Source: Volucribacter amazonae
GTDB taxonomy: Bacteria; Pseudomonadota; Gammaproteobacteria; Enterobacterales; Pasteurellaceae
Length of the DNA: 64,000 nucleotides
NCBI RefSeq assembly: GCF_029783845.1
Contig: NZ_LWID01000001.1
Span: 496,001-560,000 of the forward strand
Reading direction: 5' to 3'
This document shows positions 16,943 to 25,636 of the stretch, piece by piece; the first letter of the stretch is position 1; each line of letters opens with the position of its first letter. The position numbers and the translations under genes were made by a program. The notes below the pieces were generated by a model that worked only from the letters and a program-made list of their open reading frames with translations, had not been told where the DNA came from and made no database searches.

Positions 16943-17353
16943 TTAGTCCTCATAGTTAATTTGATAACGAATATTTGCCACAAACCAAGTACGATTGGTT
17001 TGATCTTGTTCATAAAGGTATTCAGTCAAGGAGATTTCATTGACGACGTCAAAAATCGCCTCGGTTTTTACCGCTTGTTGAAGGCATTGTTTAACCTGTT
17101 CAGCAATGCGATCAAGCTCGGCTTCGCCTTCTGCGGTTTTAAGGTAAATCGCGATATTGAGAGCGGCGTTCCATTGATGACTACAAAGGGAAATTTCTTG
17201 AGCTTCAATATCACTGAGAAAAACGGCAATGACCGCTTTTTCCTGATCAATATCAATAAATAATGGACGACAGGGGTAAATATGATTGATAAGGGGAATA
17301 TTCCCTGTTAAAAGGGCGGTCACTTTTTCACGAATTTTTTGATGTATTAACAT
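16943..17353 (-). CDS. U: Tail terminator protein U
   Basis: A 136-residue lambda gpU-like protein that caps the finished tail tube and joins it to the head. Order Z-U-V matches lambda, and the length is close to gpU (131). Characteristic features are the N-terminal helix (IREKVTALLTG), a central SDIEAQEIS strand region and the VANIRYQINYED end. It begins 2 bases after Z and ends 3 bases before V. Confidence 0.85.
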   Translation of the reverse strand: MLIHQKIREKVTALLTGNIPLINHIYPCRPLFIDIDQEKAVIAVFLSDIEAQEISLCSHQWNAALNIAIYLKTAEGEAELDRIAEQVKQCLQQAVKTEAIFDVVNEISLTEYLYEQDQTNRTWFVANIRYQINYED

Positions 17354-17355
17354 GA

Positions 17356-17883
17356 TTATTTTCCGAGTATAAATTGGAGTTGTTGACGTAACTCATTTTG
17401 TACTTGAGCAGGATAATCTTTCAGTTGTTGATGAAACGCATTGGTTAATGGGGTACTTAAGGGAATTTTAACCACATCAATAGGATAACGCGCTTTGCCG
17501 ACACGTTGCATAATATGTTGTCGTCCGTTTTTCAGTTTTTGTTTAAAACCACGTTCAACCGCATACTTACCTACGATAATGCCACCTTTGCCTACCCATA
17601 TTTTGTTTCTAGGGCGTTCTAACAAGCGAATTAATGGCATATCCATACGATTCACTCGCATTTTTGCCACAGGCTGACGCCGTTTCGCTGATTGACTACG
17701 CACACGTCCTTGTAAGGTTCTAACTGGAACACCAATATGAGCCGCCACTTGTTTAATCGCCTTTTTACGGGCATTTTTGGCAATTTTATTCAAACTTTTG
17801 GCAACGGCGTTAGGGAGCTGTTGTTTTACTAATTGTTGCGCATTGGCTTGTAGTTGTTCTAGCCCCGTTACCTTTACACTCAT
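17356..17883 (-). CDS. Z: Minor tail protein Z
   Basis: A 175-residue lambda gpZ-like protein required for correct tail completion and DNA positioning in the tail. It is strongly basic, with an N-terminal helical segment (KSLNKIAKNARKKAIKQVA) and an arginine-rich core (RVRSQSAKRRQ), as usual for the family. It lies between FII and U, each with gaps of only 2 bases, in the same order as lambda. Confidence 0.85.
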   Translation of the reverse strand: MSVKVTGLEQLQANAQQLVKQQLPNAVAKSLNKIAKNARKKAIKQVAAHIGVPVRTLQGRVRSQSAKRRQPVAKMRVNRMDMPLIRLLERPRNKIWVGKGGIIVGKYAVERGFKQKLKNGRQHIMQRVGKARYPIDVVKIPLSTPLTNAFHQQLKDYPAQVQNELRQQLQFILGK

Positions 17884-17885
17884 CG

Positions 17886-18173
17886 TTACTCCAACTGTAA
17901 AATAATAAGCTCATCACTAAAGCTAAACCCTCGTACAACGTAATGTTGTTGTCCACGACTAACCTGATGCCCTAATTTAGGTTGGTAACCTGAGGACTTA
18001 AACAAGGTTAGAGTACGACAGGTACCGTTAATAATCGGATCATCGCCCATTACATTAGGGCTTTCATCAAGTAAAGCAGGATATGGCTGATTTTGGATCA
18101 GCCATTCATTCATCATAAGCTGTTGAATATCTTGCTCTGCTTTTGCCAATGCTTGCTCAAAGGGGCTAAGCAT
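17886..18173 (-). CDS. Head-tail joining protein, FII-like
   Basis: A 95-residue protein in the lambda FII position, between the decoration-type gene and Z. The C-terminal part (YQPKLGHQVSRGQQHYVVRG) is a short beta-rich stretch like FII-type connectors that bind the head after DNA packaging and receive the tail. It overlaps the upstream gene by 8 bases. Family assignment relies on position, size and this C-terminal pattern. Confidence 0.78.
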   Translation of the reverse strand: MLSPFEQALAKAEQDIQQLMMNEWLIQNQPYPALLDESPNVMGDDPIINGTCRTLTLFKSSGYQPKLGHQVSRGQQHYVVRGFSFSDELIILQLE

Positions 18174-18489
18174 TGATCTTTACCTCGACCAATGATGAAG
18201 AGGTATCTGAGTTTGTCCAAGCAATACCTAGCCGTTTATTTGATCCAGCGGTTAATGTTGCTCCCTCAGTATCAGACCAGTATAAAACCGCCCCTTGTTT
18301 AATATCATCGGCTTGTTTCGCTTTTACTTGCCATACACCGCCAACAATGGCTGTACCTGTGCCTTTGTTTTCTACATCGGTGACGCAGATACCAATCAGA
18401 TCTTCTAATACGACGACTTCGCCACTGGTAAGCGTTTTTTTAGCCGTAAAATCAATGGTATCGCCTTGTTGAATAAAATTTTTTGCCAT
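18166..18489 (-). CDS. DUF2190 family capsid decoration-type protein
   Basis: A 107-residue protein from ATG 18489, which has an AAGGAAAAC ribosome binding site; the 11-codon extension upstream runs into a terminator. MAKNFIQQGDTIDFTAKKTL and KQAD-containing KQGAVLYWSD segments are typical of DUF2190, a beta-rich family that commonly follows the major capsid gene and likely decorates or stabilises the capsid, as lambda gpD does. It overlaps the FII-like gene. A hairpin directly upstream separates it from the capsid gene and may set its relative dose. Confidence 0.85.
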   Translation of the reverse strand: MAKNFIQQGDTIDFTAKKTLTSGEVVVLEDLIGICVTDVENKGTGTAIVGGVWQVKAKQADDIKQGAVLYWSDTEGATLTAGSNKRLGIAWTNSDTSSSLVEVKINA

Positions 18490-18506
18490 AATGTTTTCCT
18501 TTATAA

Positions 18507-18530
18507 ATAAAAAACCGCTCAAAGAGCGGT
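18507..18530 (-). terminator. Hairpin between capsid fusion gene and DUF2190 gene
   Basis: ACCGCTC pairs with GAGCGGT around AAA and is followed by a T run on the minus strand. It lies inside the head operon and could be a Q-sensitive terminator or a dosage attenuator. Confidence 0.78.
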
Positions 18531-18557
18531 CAGTTTTAGTGAAGTTTTTGCGATGGA

Positions 18558-20543
18558 TTAGCTATTGGTTACACGTACAATACCACGATGGTCTAATACA
18601 TTAACCCCTGCATCAATACGCACTTTGGTGGTTACCCCGTCCACATTAAAGCCTGTTTGCTGATCAATAAATGGCGTTTCCACCCCATTTAAATAGCTCA
18701 CTTCAATGGCTTCTTTGTTAATTAGGTACCAGATTTTGGCATTTTGAGCTTGTAAGCGTTGCGATTTCACTACAGGCACAATATCTTTCAATGGATTGAT
18801 GATACCTGAGTTAATCTCCGCCCCCTCTACTGAACTGGAGCCGATCACTTGTTTAGCTCTTGTATATAGGGCGGTAGGGGCAAGCAATAAATCAGGCTCA
18901 ATCGCCAGTTGCTTACCATCAAAGGATTTTTGTCCATTCATTAACTGAATAGCACTATCAAGGGTAGCAATATCCATTTTGCCGCTCGTTAGGGTATTTT
19001 TATGGGAAGCATCATAGAGTTTTTTACCATCATAGCCCATCACAGGATCGCCGGTTAATTGCGCAAACACTAAATCCGCAATGGTAGCTCGTGCCGCTTG
19101 CCCTAATTTATAAGGCACTTGGGTTAACATATGCATATCATCATTAATGATAAGCTGACGTGTTAAGCTAAACATTCCGCCATAAGTGGCAAGGGAAACT
19201 TGGGTTCCTGTGTCGCTTAAGGTAACATAGCGATACTCAGCCCCCTCACGAACTTGTGGTAAGCTATCAAAGCCACCTAATCCGACCCGATAAGCAGGAC
19301 GGAAATCCGTTAAGGTGCCTTTATGTGTCCATTGCTCAAAGTTTTCGGTGCTTTCTGCCCAACCTTTTAAGACGGATTTATGTGCAACATCAATGAGAAT
19401 CTGCCCAAAATCAGAGGTAGAGTGAGTAAAGGCTAAACCGACCATTTGCATTGGATTGAGGTTTAAAATGCTGATACCTCGATCAGTTAAAGACACTCGG
19501 GCTAATTCACGCAATGTCATTGCATTGTAAGCGTTGTCTTTTTGGCTACCCTCAAAGCCTGCTCGGGCAAGCAATGAGGCTTTGACACTATCGCCCACTA
19601 AATTACCGTTGTCTACATAAATATAGTTTTGTGGCACGCTTGGGCTGGTATTTTCGCCTAATTTAGCTAACAGTTTGTCTTTGGCTTGCTCTGGGCTAAT
19701 ATGAATATCTCCTAAACATTCCACCAATAATTCATTGTATTGCCCATTAAAGGGCGCAAATACCGCTTTAATGGCTTGGTTACGTTCCGCCATTTGGGCT
19801 TGTAATTGTGCCGTCTGAGCTGGCGCTTCTGGCTGGGATTGCGTTGTAGGTTGTTCTTGTTGGCTTAACGCCTGTACGCGGTTATCTTCTGTAGATAACA
19901 TATCTTTAATGTGTTTTGGCATATTGTTGTAGTCCTCTAGTTTTTTGGATTGATAGGAAGCCATTGCCTGTAAGGGCTTGGCAAGTATATCGGCGAAACC
20001 TTGTTCAACACATTCTCGTCCGTTAAGCCAAGTTTCGCAGGCTAGCATTTCGGCTAACTCTTGGTGAGATTTGCCGGTTTTTTCAGCGTACGCAGGAATT
20101 AAAATATGTTCTACTTTATCAAGCAGATCAGCATATTTACGCATTTCTTCCGCATCGCCACCTTGTACGCCCCAAGGCTTATGGATCATCATCATAGCAT
20201 TTTCAGGCATAATGATTTCATCGCCTGCCATGGCAATGACCGATGCCATAGAGGCAGCAAGACCGTCAATATAGACGGTCTTTTTCGCTGGATGATTTTT
20301 GAGAAGGTTGTAAATGGCAATGCCCTCAAATACATCGCCTCCGGGCGAATGAATATGAATATCAAGCTGTTCTAAATCTTTACCTAAGGCAGTAAGTTCT
20401 TTGCTAAAGGCTTTTGCAGTAACACCTAAAAAACCAATTTCTTCAAAAATACGGATTTCAGCCCCTTGTTTACCTTTGGCTTGGATTTGATACCAAGAAC
20501 GGCTATTCTTTGTCAGTGCTGGATTGTGCTGTGTTGTTGTCAT
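18558..20543 (-). CDS. ClpP-like prohead protease fused to major capsid protein
   Basis: A 661-residue fusion. Residues 1-200 are a ClpP/S49-type serine protease: IHSPGGDVFEGIAIYN (oxyanion loop), catalytic Ser98 in GLAASMASVIAMAGD and His121 in MMMIHKPWG. Residues 205-320 are a glutamine-rich, helical linker that could act as scaffold. Residues 325-661 look like a Mu gpT-type major head subunit (GILNLNPMQMVGLAFTHS-type region, YGGMFSLTRQLIINDD). The protease presumably frees the capsid protein during assembly. It overlaps the portal gene by 41 bases. Such fusions are known in lambda-like phages; lambda itself encodes separate C and E proteins. Confidence 0.9.
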   Translation of the reverse strand: MTTTQHNPALTKNSRSWYQIQAKGKQGAEIRIFEEIGFLGVTAKAFSKELTALGKDLEQLDIHIHSPGGDVFEGIAIYNLLKNHPAKKTVYIDGLAASMASVIAMAGDEIIMPENAMMMIHKPWGVQGGDAEEMRKYADLLDKVEHILIPAYAEKTGKSHQELAEMLACETWLNGRECVEQGFADILAKPLQAMASYQSKKLEDYNNMPKHIKDMLSTEDNRVQALSQQEQPTTQSQPEAPAQTAQLQAQMAERNQAIKAVFAPFNGQYNELLVECLGDIHISPEQAKDKLLAKLGENTSPSVPQNYIYVDNGNLVGDSVKASLLARAGFEGSQKDNAYNAMTLRELARVSLTDRGISILNLNPMQMVGLAFTHSTSDFGQILIDVAHKSVLKGWAESTENFEQWTHKGTLTDFRPAYRVGLGGFDSLPQVREGAEYRYVTLSDTGTQVSLATYGGMFSLTRQLIINDDMHMLTQVPYKLGQAARATIADLVFAQLTGDPVMGYDGKKLYDASHKNTLTSGKMDIATLDSAIQLMNGQKSFDGKQLAIEPDLLLAPTALYTRAKQVIGSSSVEGAEINSGIINPLKDIVPVVKSQRLQAQNAKIWYLINKEAIEVSYLNGVETPFIDQQTGFNVDGVTTKVRIDAGVNVLDHRGIVRVTNS

Positions 20544-21999
20544 AATGGGTTACCTGTGTATTGGTTAAATCTGTATCAAATTTCAGTCCATATTTACGGT
20601 TTTCTCCCACTTCAAGGATACGCCGTTGTTTAATTTCCGCAGGATTTGCGCCACTGGCTCGTACGGCTTGGCTTTCGGTGGCGAGTCCGCCACGAATTCG
20701 TACAGCCCAAACATTTGCTTCTTTGATCGGGTCGATCCAAGGCATAACAGGCCCTGAGTAAATGGCATTAAATAGGGAATCCTTATTAATATTATGCGGT
20801 AAATGAATGACGCCTGAGGCAATCGCCATTTTTAACCATTCTCGATATATTGGGCGAGAAATGGTGGCCACAAACCAATCTTGTAACACCGCATAGCCTT
20901 CAAAACTTTCCACTAATTCTTGCCGTTGAGCAGAATAGGTGCCGTTATAATCACGAGCAATACTGGAGTAGCTAGAACGTGTACCTGCGGCGGTCGCTCT
21001 AAGTTGCCCATTACGGAAATGTTCTAAATTGGTGTTGGGGCGGTTTGAATTGATCAAGCCAATATCTTCCCCCGGTTTTAAGTCATCAATCACCGCCCCT
21101 GGTGCAATATCAAATAAGCGTTGTTCTTGATGAAGATCGCTTTCTTCATATAAAGGTGCATCGCCTTTCTTAATATATAAGGTCATTGCGGCTGCGATAC
21201 GAGCTGCCACTCTTTCGCTTTCTTCATACTCTTTTAAATCCGCTAAGCGAATGATTACGCCATGTAATAAACTTACACCACGAAGTTGGTGAAGTCGCTT
21301 ACGGAAAGCAAGATGCAGCATATTTTCAGCATTGACAATTTTCACTTTATCCGTGCTATGCCGAGGCTCTTGTGGGTTTTCTAGGTAAACTTGATAAGCG
21401 GTGGGTTTTCGCCAAGCATTAATGTAAATGCCTTGCACCAGCCCCTGTTCCGCTTCATTATTCGCTAATGGGACAAAATCTGGCTCTAAGGCTTCAAGAG
21501 AAAAAGCAATGGGAGAAGCGTGCTTTAGTCCTGCTACTTTACCTTTAATTAACTGAACAAAAACCTCGCCATCTCTTAACCATGTTCTTAGTAGCATACG
21601 TTCTAGTAAGGGACGAGTATATAAGCCTGTTACCTCAGGTTTTACCGACCATTCTGCCCATAAACGGCGAATTTGCTCTGCCAGTTCTTCGTGAACGTCG
21701 CCTGATAGGGTTAATGGCTGAGGCTCAACGTGAATACCCTTTGAGCCAATAACCCGCTCTTCCATTTTGTCTAAAATACCAATCACAATATCGTGATTTT
21801 GATCTAACGAGCGAGCTTGCTCTCTGAGGCTTATGGCACTTTGCTGTATAGTACGATTGGCTCCTTGCCCTTCTCGTATAGCTTTATGGCTACGGCTAGG
21901 TAGGGTGGCTTCGTAAGCATTTAGCACATAACGATTTCTTGCTCGACTAACCGCCCATTTGGGCGAAAAGGCGGCAATGGTTTTTTCCAGAATATTCAT
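20503..21999 (-). CDS. Portal protein
   Basis: A 498-residue lambda gpB-type portal protein, the dodecameric ring at one capsid vertex through which DNA enters and exits. Family stretches include SLREQARSLDQNHDIVIGIL, LLRTWLRDGEVFVQLIKG, MLHLAFRKRLHQLRGVSLLH and AAGTRSSYSSIARDYNGTYS. Its start overlaps the W gene by 4 bases (ATGA type) and its end overlaps the protease-capsid gene, a typical head gene order. Confidence 0.94.
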   Translation of the reverse strand: MNILEKTIAAFSPKWAVSRARNRYVLNAYEATLPSRSHKAIREGQGANRTIQQSAISLREQARSLDQNHDIVIGILDKMEERVIGSKGIHVEPQPLTLSGDVHEELAEQIRRLWAEWSVKPEVTGLYTRPLLERMLLRTWLRDGEVFVQLIKGKVAGLKHASPIAFSLEALEPDFVPLANNEAEQGLVQGIYINAWRKPTAYQVYLENPQEPRHSTDKVKIVNAENMLHLAFRKRLHQLRGVSLLHGVIIRLADLKEYEESERVAARIAAAMTLYIKKGDAPLYEESDLHQEQRLFDIAPGAVIDDLKPGEDIGLINSNRPNTNLEHFRNGQLRATAAGTRSSYSSIARDYNGTYSAQRQELVESFEGYAVLQDWFVATISRPIYREWLKMAIASGVIHLPHNINKDSLFNAIYSGPVMPWIDPIKEANVWAVRIRGGLATESQAVRASGANPAEIKQRRILEVGENRKYGLKFDTDLTNTQVTHYDNNTAQSSTDKE

Positions 22000-22229
22000 G
22001 AAATTAATCTCGCATATTTGATTCGGTGTTTTTTCACTCGTTGCCCTGTTTCGGCAAGTTGTTGGTCTAACATGAGTTGATAACGTTCTCTTTGCTTAGT
22101 TAACTCATTAATGTTGTATGCCACTGTTCGCCCATTGAAACTGACTTGGCTTTGACCTGCTTCAATTTTTTCATCAAGTAAACGGATTTTTTGTTTGAGT
22201 TCTTCAATGGTATAAATATTCATAACCAA
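21996..22229 (-). CDS. W: Head completion protein W
   Basis: A 77-residue gpW-like head completion protein that binds the portal after packaging and provides a platform for the tail connector. The first 30 residues (IYTIEELKQKIRLLDEKIEA) form an amphipathic helix, followed by the short strands FNGRTVAYNINELTKQRERY typical of gpW. It overlaps terminase by 10 bases and the portal gene by 4, so translation is coupled. Confidence 0.85.
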   Translation of the reverse strand: MVMNIYTIEELKQKIRLLDEKIEAGQSQVSFNGRTVAYNINELTKQRERYQLMLDQQLAETGQRVKKHRIKYARLIS

Positions 22230-24319
22230 CCTCTTTTATTGTTTTGCCCATTTAACCAAGTTGACGGATTTTCTTTATTCGCTTTTGGAAATTGTCCTGA
22301 GGGAGTAGGGGATTGCTCAGAAAGTGCGGTATGATTTCGCAAAATATTGGGATTGATTTCCGCTAAATTTGCCCAACTTGGTACATCTCGTTCATCACCC
22401 CATTTAATGCGTTCATAGCCTCGTAAAATGGCAACTGCGTGGGCATAACAGAATAAATCAAGGGCTTCATTATTCCCTTTGCCCGGTTTTCGCCATTTAC
22501 CATCAGCACCTCGCTCTTCGTACACTAATTCATTAAAAAACCATTCTCCTAACCAATCGGGAAAATGAATGTAATTTGCCCCCACTGTTTGGCGTGCAAG
22601 GGCATTACTAATACGATCTTTGAGATAATCTGTTTGTAACAGGTATAAAGGCACATCACCTCGTGCGGAAGAATGACGATCTGAACGATGGGTATTATCG
22701 GGGTAAGTGCGAGTAATTAACTTTTGTCGTTTTGTACTGTCGCCCTTGACCAAATAGACTTTTTTGGCAATCCCATCTCGCCGACATTGTCGCCAGAAAC
22801 GATAGGCATTATCGGTAACCCCCTCTTCCCCTCCGCTATCTACTGCCATGGCTAAAATCGGCATAGCATATTGAGTAGGGTAAGCAAGGGGATAGGTTTT
22901 TTCTAATACATCAGAAACCAATATCGCCCAATCATCAGCATTTCTTGGATCAATAGGTTCGATGACTCCATCGGCATCAGGTAAACGATGAGAAATATTA
23001 TAGCGATCTATTAACCAACGTTCGCCATCTTCGCCATAGCCCACAATCTGTACCACAAATCGGCGATGCCTTCCGCCTTGAATATCTACCGCCGCAATTA
23101 AGAAACGGCATTGAGCAGGAACTGTTTTTGCCTCCCAACTTTCTCGACGTTCCATTAATTCATCGGCTCGTCGCTGTTCAAGGGCAGAACGAGGTAAATA
23201 AGGTAAGCCCCAGTCAGTATTAATGACCGCTTTGAGGGTTTCCTCACTGCCTGTCATTTCATATTCCTGTTCTGCGTTTAACAGTTTATAAGTAAGCTGA
23301 GACCAAGTTTGATATGCTGCGGCCGGACCTTCTAGCCAGAATGAAGCAATGCGTGATTTTCTCCCTTCGCCATAAATCTTACCCTGCTTATCAATGCGTT
23401 GCCCCTCTTTCAACCATACGCCATGAATATTTAACTCCCGTTTCATTTCAGGTGCGATCAAGGATTGACAGTGGGGACATTGTAATCTTGCCTTTTCGCT
23501 CGCTATAACAAAATCAGGATCATCACGGAACCCTACCATATTCGCCATACTGGGTTCAAAATATTCACTGCAATGTGGGCATTTCCAATAAAAACGACGC
23601 CGATCTCCTCGATTGTATAAACTTAAAATACCAGTAGTGGCAGGGGCTTCGTGTGTACTTTTAGGACGATGCTTAATATCGACAATATCTTTACCGGGCG
23701 AGCTTTCTACCAAAGTCATCCCAGCGGACATAAAGGTCGTTGTTCGTTTACTAGCGAGAGAAAAGCCGTCTCCTTCTCCGTCAATATCCTCTGGCCAGCG
23801 ATCATAATCAGTTAATGCAACATATTTATAATCGGAAGAAGAAAGAACATTAATAGATGGCCAACCGATTTTAAGTAAATTTCCCGCTCTGAAATATTTA
23901 TCGTGAACATTATTATCATTTTTACGAGGACTTAACCGCTTTGCGATTTCAGGAGAACATCGGAATGTTCTCTCTAAACGTTTACGGCTATGCTCACTAG
24001 CTTTTTCTTGGGTTAGCTGTACCAGTAAAAAATCAGAGGGATCGCAAATGATAGAATAAGAAATCCAACCATCAATCAAACCAATGGTTTTTCCCGTTCG
24101 TGCGGGGCCAACAAAAATAACCGCATCATATTCACGTGAACTCAAACAATCCATTGGCTCAAGGATATAAGCTGCCGTATGTTTATCCCATTTTACGGAA
24201 TTTCCTCCCCCAATAGGAACACGCATATATTCAGCAACCGCCTCTGAGACCTTCATTCGTCGTGGTGCTTTTACCGCATTCGCTATATCTCGACGAATAT
24301 CTTTTGCTGATGCAAACAT
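22220..24319 (-). CDS. Terminase large subunit
   Basis: A 699-residue lambda gpA-like terminase with ATPase and endonuclease domains; it cuts concatemers and drives DNA into the prohead. Walker A is GPARTGKTIGL near residue 72. A zinc-binding region CPHCSEYF and CPHCQSLI lies around residues 255-290, as in other GpA proteins. The nuclease domain spans about 410-640 and contains acidic motifs (AAVDIQGG, AMAVDSGGEEG). It overlaps the small subunit by one base. This type of terminase implies cos-site packaging. Confidence 0.95.
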   Translation of the reverse strand: MFASAKDIRRDIANAVKAPRRMKVSEAVAEYMRVPIGGGNSVKWDKHTAAYILEPMDCLSSREYDAVIFVGPARTGKTIGLIDGWISYSIICDPSDFLLVQLTQEKASEHSRKRLERTFRCSPEIAKRLSPRKNDNNVHDKYFRAGNLLKIGWPSINVLSSSDYKYVALTDYDRWPEDIDGEGDGFSLASKRTTTFMSAGMTLVESSPGKDIVDIKHRPKSTHEAPATTGILSLYNRGDRRRFYWKCPHCSEYFEPSMANMVGFRDDPDFVIASEKARLQCPHCQSLIAPEMKRELNIHGVWLKEGQRIDKQGKIYGEGRKSRIASFWLEGPAAAYQTWSQLTYKLLNAEQEYEMTGSEETLKAVINTDWGLPYLPRSALEQRRADELMERRESWEAKTVPAQCRFLIAAVDIQGGRHRRFVVQIVGYGEDGERWLIDRYNISHRLPDADGVIEPIDPRNADDWAILVSDVLEKTYPLAYPTQYAMPILAMAVDSGGEEGVTDNAYRFWRQCRRDGIAKKVYLVKGDSTKRQKLITRTYPDNTHRSDRHSSARGDVPLYLLQTDYLKDRISNALARQTVGANYIHFPDWLGEWFFNELVYEERGADGKWRKPGKGNNEALDLFCYAHAVAILRGYERIKWGDERDVPSWANLAEINPNILRNHTALSEQSPTPSGQFPKANKENPSTWLNGQNNKRGWL

Positions 24320-24789
24320 TATTTTTCCTCATTATTAGTATGTTGAATATGTAATGCCATTTGATCACGAATATCATCAATAATTTGTTGTACACGAATA
24401 AGTGCATTTGGCTGTAACCCTGCATCTCGCTCTAAAATGTCAGGCAAGGTTTCTAACTGCTGTACCACTGCCTTTGCCAAAATACTCATTTCCTGAGCCA
24501 CTTCATAGGAAGGAATTAACTCTCCAGTTTCTCGCTCATACCTCAATCGTTCATTTTCTGCTTGCCAAAACGCTCGCCTGTCATTAGGCGACATTCCATC
24601 GACATCCGCCGTCATCTTTTCTTGCAAGCCTAAACGAATAAGATCGGATATAAGATACAGTTTTAATTTACTATTACTCCCAACACTTGGCGTTAATCCC
24701 GCAACACGTTGAGATACCGTCTGGCGGTGCATTCCAACGATTTCCGCAATCTGATTTATGTTTAATTTCAGATCGTGTAAATTTTCCAT
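24319..24789 (-). CDS. Terminase small subunit, Nu1-like
   Basis: A 156-residue DNA-binding small terminase. The N-terminal winged helix-turn-helix (NINQIAEIVGMHRQTVSQRVA) would bind cos-flanking repeats, and the C-terminal helices (AEMSILAKAVVQQL-type region) contact the large subunit. The protein resembles DUF1441 members found in phages. The ATG at 24789 is preferred; an upstream TTG would add seven residues. It is the first gene after the candidate cos region. Confidence 0.82.
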   Translation of the reverse strand: MENLHDLKLNINQIAEIVGMHRQTVSQRVAGLTPSVGSNSKLKLYLISDLIRLGLQEKMTADVDGMSPNDRRAFWQAENERLRYERETGELIPSYEVAQEMSILAKAVVQQLETLPDILERDAGLQPNALIRVQQIIDDIRDQMALHIQHTNNEEK

Positions 24790-24888
24790 AACCTGTATCT
24801 CAATATCCAAATAAAATAAATCCTTGAATAAAAAACATTCAAACCGCCGAAAGATGATGATGGCTAGAAAAGCAAAAAACTGCCAAAA

Positions 24889-24910
24889 ACCGCGCGCCCC
24901 AACCCCGTGG
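24889..24910. other. Candidate cos region
   Basis: A G+C-rich tract (CCGCGCGCCCCAACCCCGTG) in AT-rich surroundings, about 100 bases upstream of the small terminase gene and downstream of Rz1. In lambda-type phages cosN lies exactly between the lysis and terminase genes. No nick positions can be read from sequence alone. Confidence 0.45.
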
Positions 24911-24916
24911 AATAAG

Positions 24917-24941
24917 GGTACCCCCTTGGGAGTACCTTTTT
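24917..24941 (+). terminator. Plus-strand hairpin next to candidate cos
   Basis: GGTACCCCC pairs with GGGAGTACC (one mismatch), followed by TTTTTC on the plus strand. It could stop plus-strand transcripts from running into the lysis genes. The remaining sequence from 24811 to 25128 has no confident gene; a 33-codon frame from a TTG near 25082 to 24981 (minus) overlaps a terminator and is uncertain. Confidence 0.5.
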
Positions 24942-25082
24942 CACATCAATGTAAATTATTTTGCTTTAACACAGTGACCTTTAATATATCGGCATAGTTA
25001 AAACATCTTCAAATTTCACATTTAGCCCCTCTTGTACTTGGTGGATATGACGAGGAAGCTTGCACTGTAATAAGTAAAACAA

Positions 25083-25102
25083 AAGCGACTTGTTAGTCGC
25101 TT
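25083..25102 (-). terminator. Terminator after the lysis cassette
   Basis: AAGCGAC pairs with GTCGCTT and is followed on the minus strand by TTTTGTTTT, 27 bases downstream of Rz1. Confidence 0.8.
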
Positions 25103-25128
25103 ATCCTATTAAACCTATAAACTGATAT

Positions 25129-25407
25129 TTACCGTTGAGCCTGCTCAACTATCCATTCCCGAATTTTATCTACCCGATTCGCACACATATCCCGCTCTTT
25201 CATTACCATACGTAAATACGTGATTGCTTCGCCGTAAGTTTGAGCGGTAAAAGGTGTGCGTTGGCAGGGTAGGGTGTAGATGGTTGGTGGCGTTAAATAA
25301 GTTATCTTAGTCTGATTGCTGCAACCGCTTAATAACATCAGCAGGCAAGCGAGTAGTGGCACAATGCTCTTTTGATAAAGTGCGGTCAATAATTTGAATA
25401 TCTTCAT
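25129..25407 (-). CDS. Rz1-type spanin outer membrane lipoprotein
   Basis: A 92-residue lipoprotein with a signal peptide ending in the lipobox LSGC (Cys at about residue 29), which anchors it in the outer membrane. With Rz it would span the periplasm and fuse the two membranes in the last step of lysis. The gene starts inside Rz in another frame and extends beyond it by 178 bases. The 63-residue mature part (TYLTPPTIYTLPC) holds the usual prolines and two more cysteines. Last gene of the lysis cassette. Confidence 0.85.
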   Translation of the reverse strand: MKIFKLLTALYQKSIVPLLACLLMLLSGCSNQTKITYLTPPTIYTLPCQRTPFTAQTYGEAITYLRMVMKERDMCANRVDKIREWIVEQAQR

Positions 25408-25636
25408 CGGCTTTTACCTTTTGTCTATGTTCTTCCGCTGTGAGCTTAACAATCGCTTGTCGCTCTTGTTCAAGGCTTAATGTTAATTGCCGTTGCTGTT
25501 GAGTCAGTTGCTCAATGGTTTGGGCTTGTGTTTGGTTATCGGCTTTTAAGCGATTGATACGTTGTGATTGATAGAATGACCAAAGGCATAACCCCAACAC
25601 TGCCACAATCACAATCTGATTTAATCGGCTAAACAT
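25307..25636 (-). CDS. Rz-type inner membrane spanin
   Basis: A 109-residue protein with one N-terminal membrane anchor (VIVAVLGLCLWSFY, residues 8-21) and a long periplasmic coiled coil (about 25-95, rich in Gln and Glu). It is the inner membrane partner of the overlapping Rz1-type lipoprotein. It overlaps the lysozyme gene by 16 bases. The family corresponds to DUF2570-like Rz proteins of Pasteurellaceae phages, assigned from layout and context. Confidence 0.85.
   Translation of the reverse strand: MFSRLNQIVIVAVLGLCLWSFYQSQRINRLKADNQTQAQTIEQLTQQQRQLTLSLEQERQAIVKLTAEEHRQKVKADEDIQIIDRTLSKEHCATTRLPADVIKRLQQSD

Noticed and set aside
24981..25082. 33-codon minus-strand frame between Rz1 and the terminase genes
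   Set aside because: It starts at TTG inside a terminator's T run, has no ribosome binding site and no recognised product, so it was not listed as a gene.
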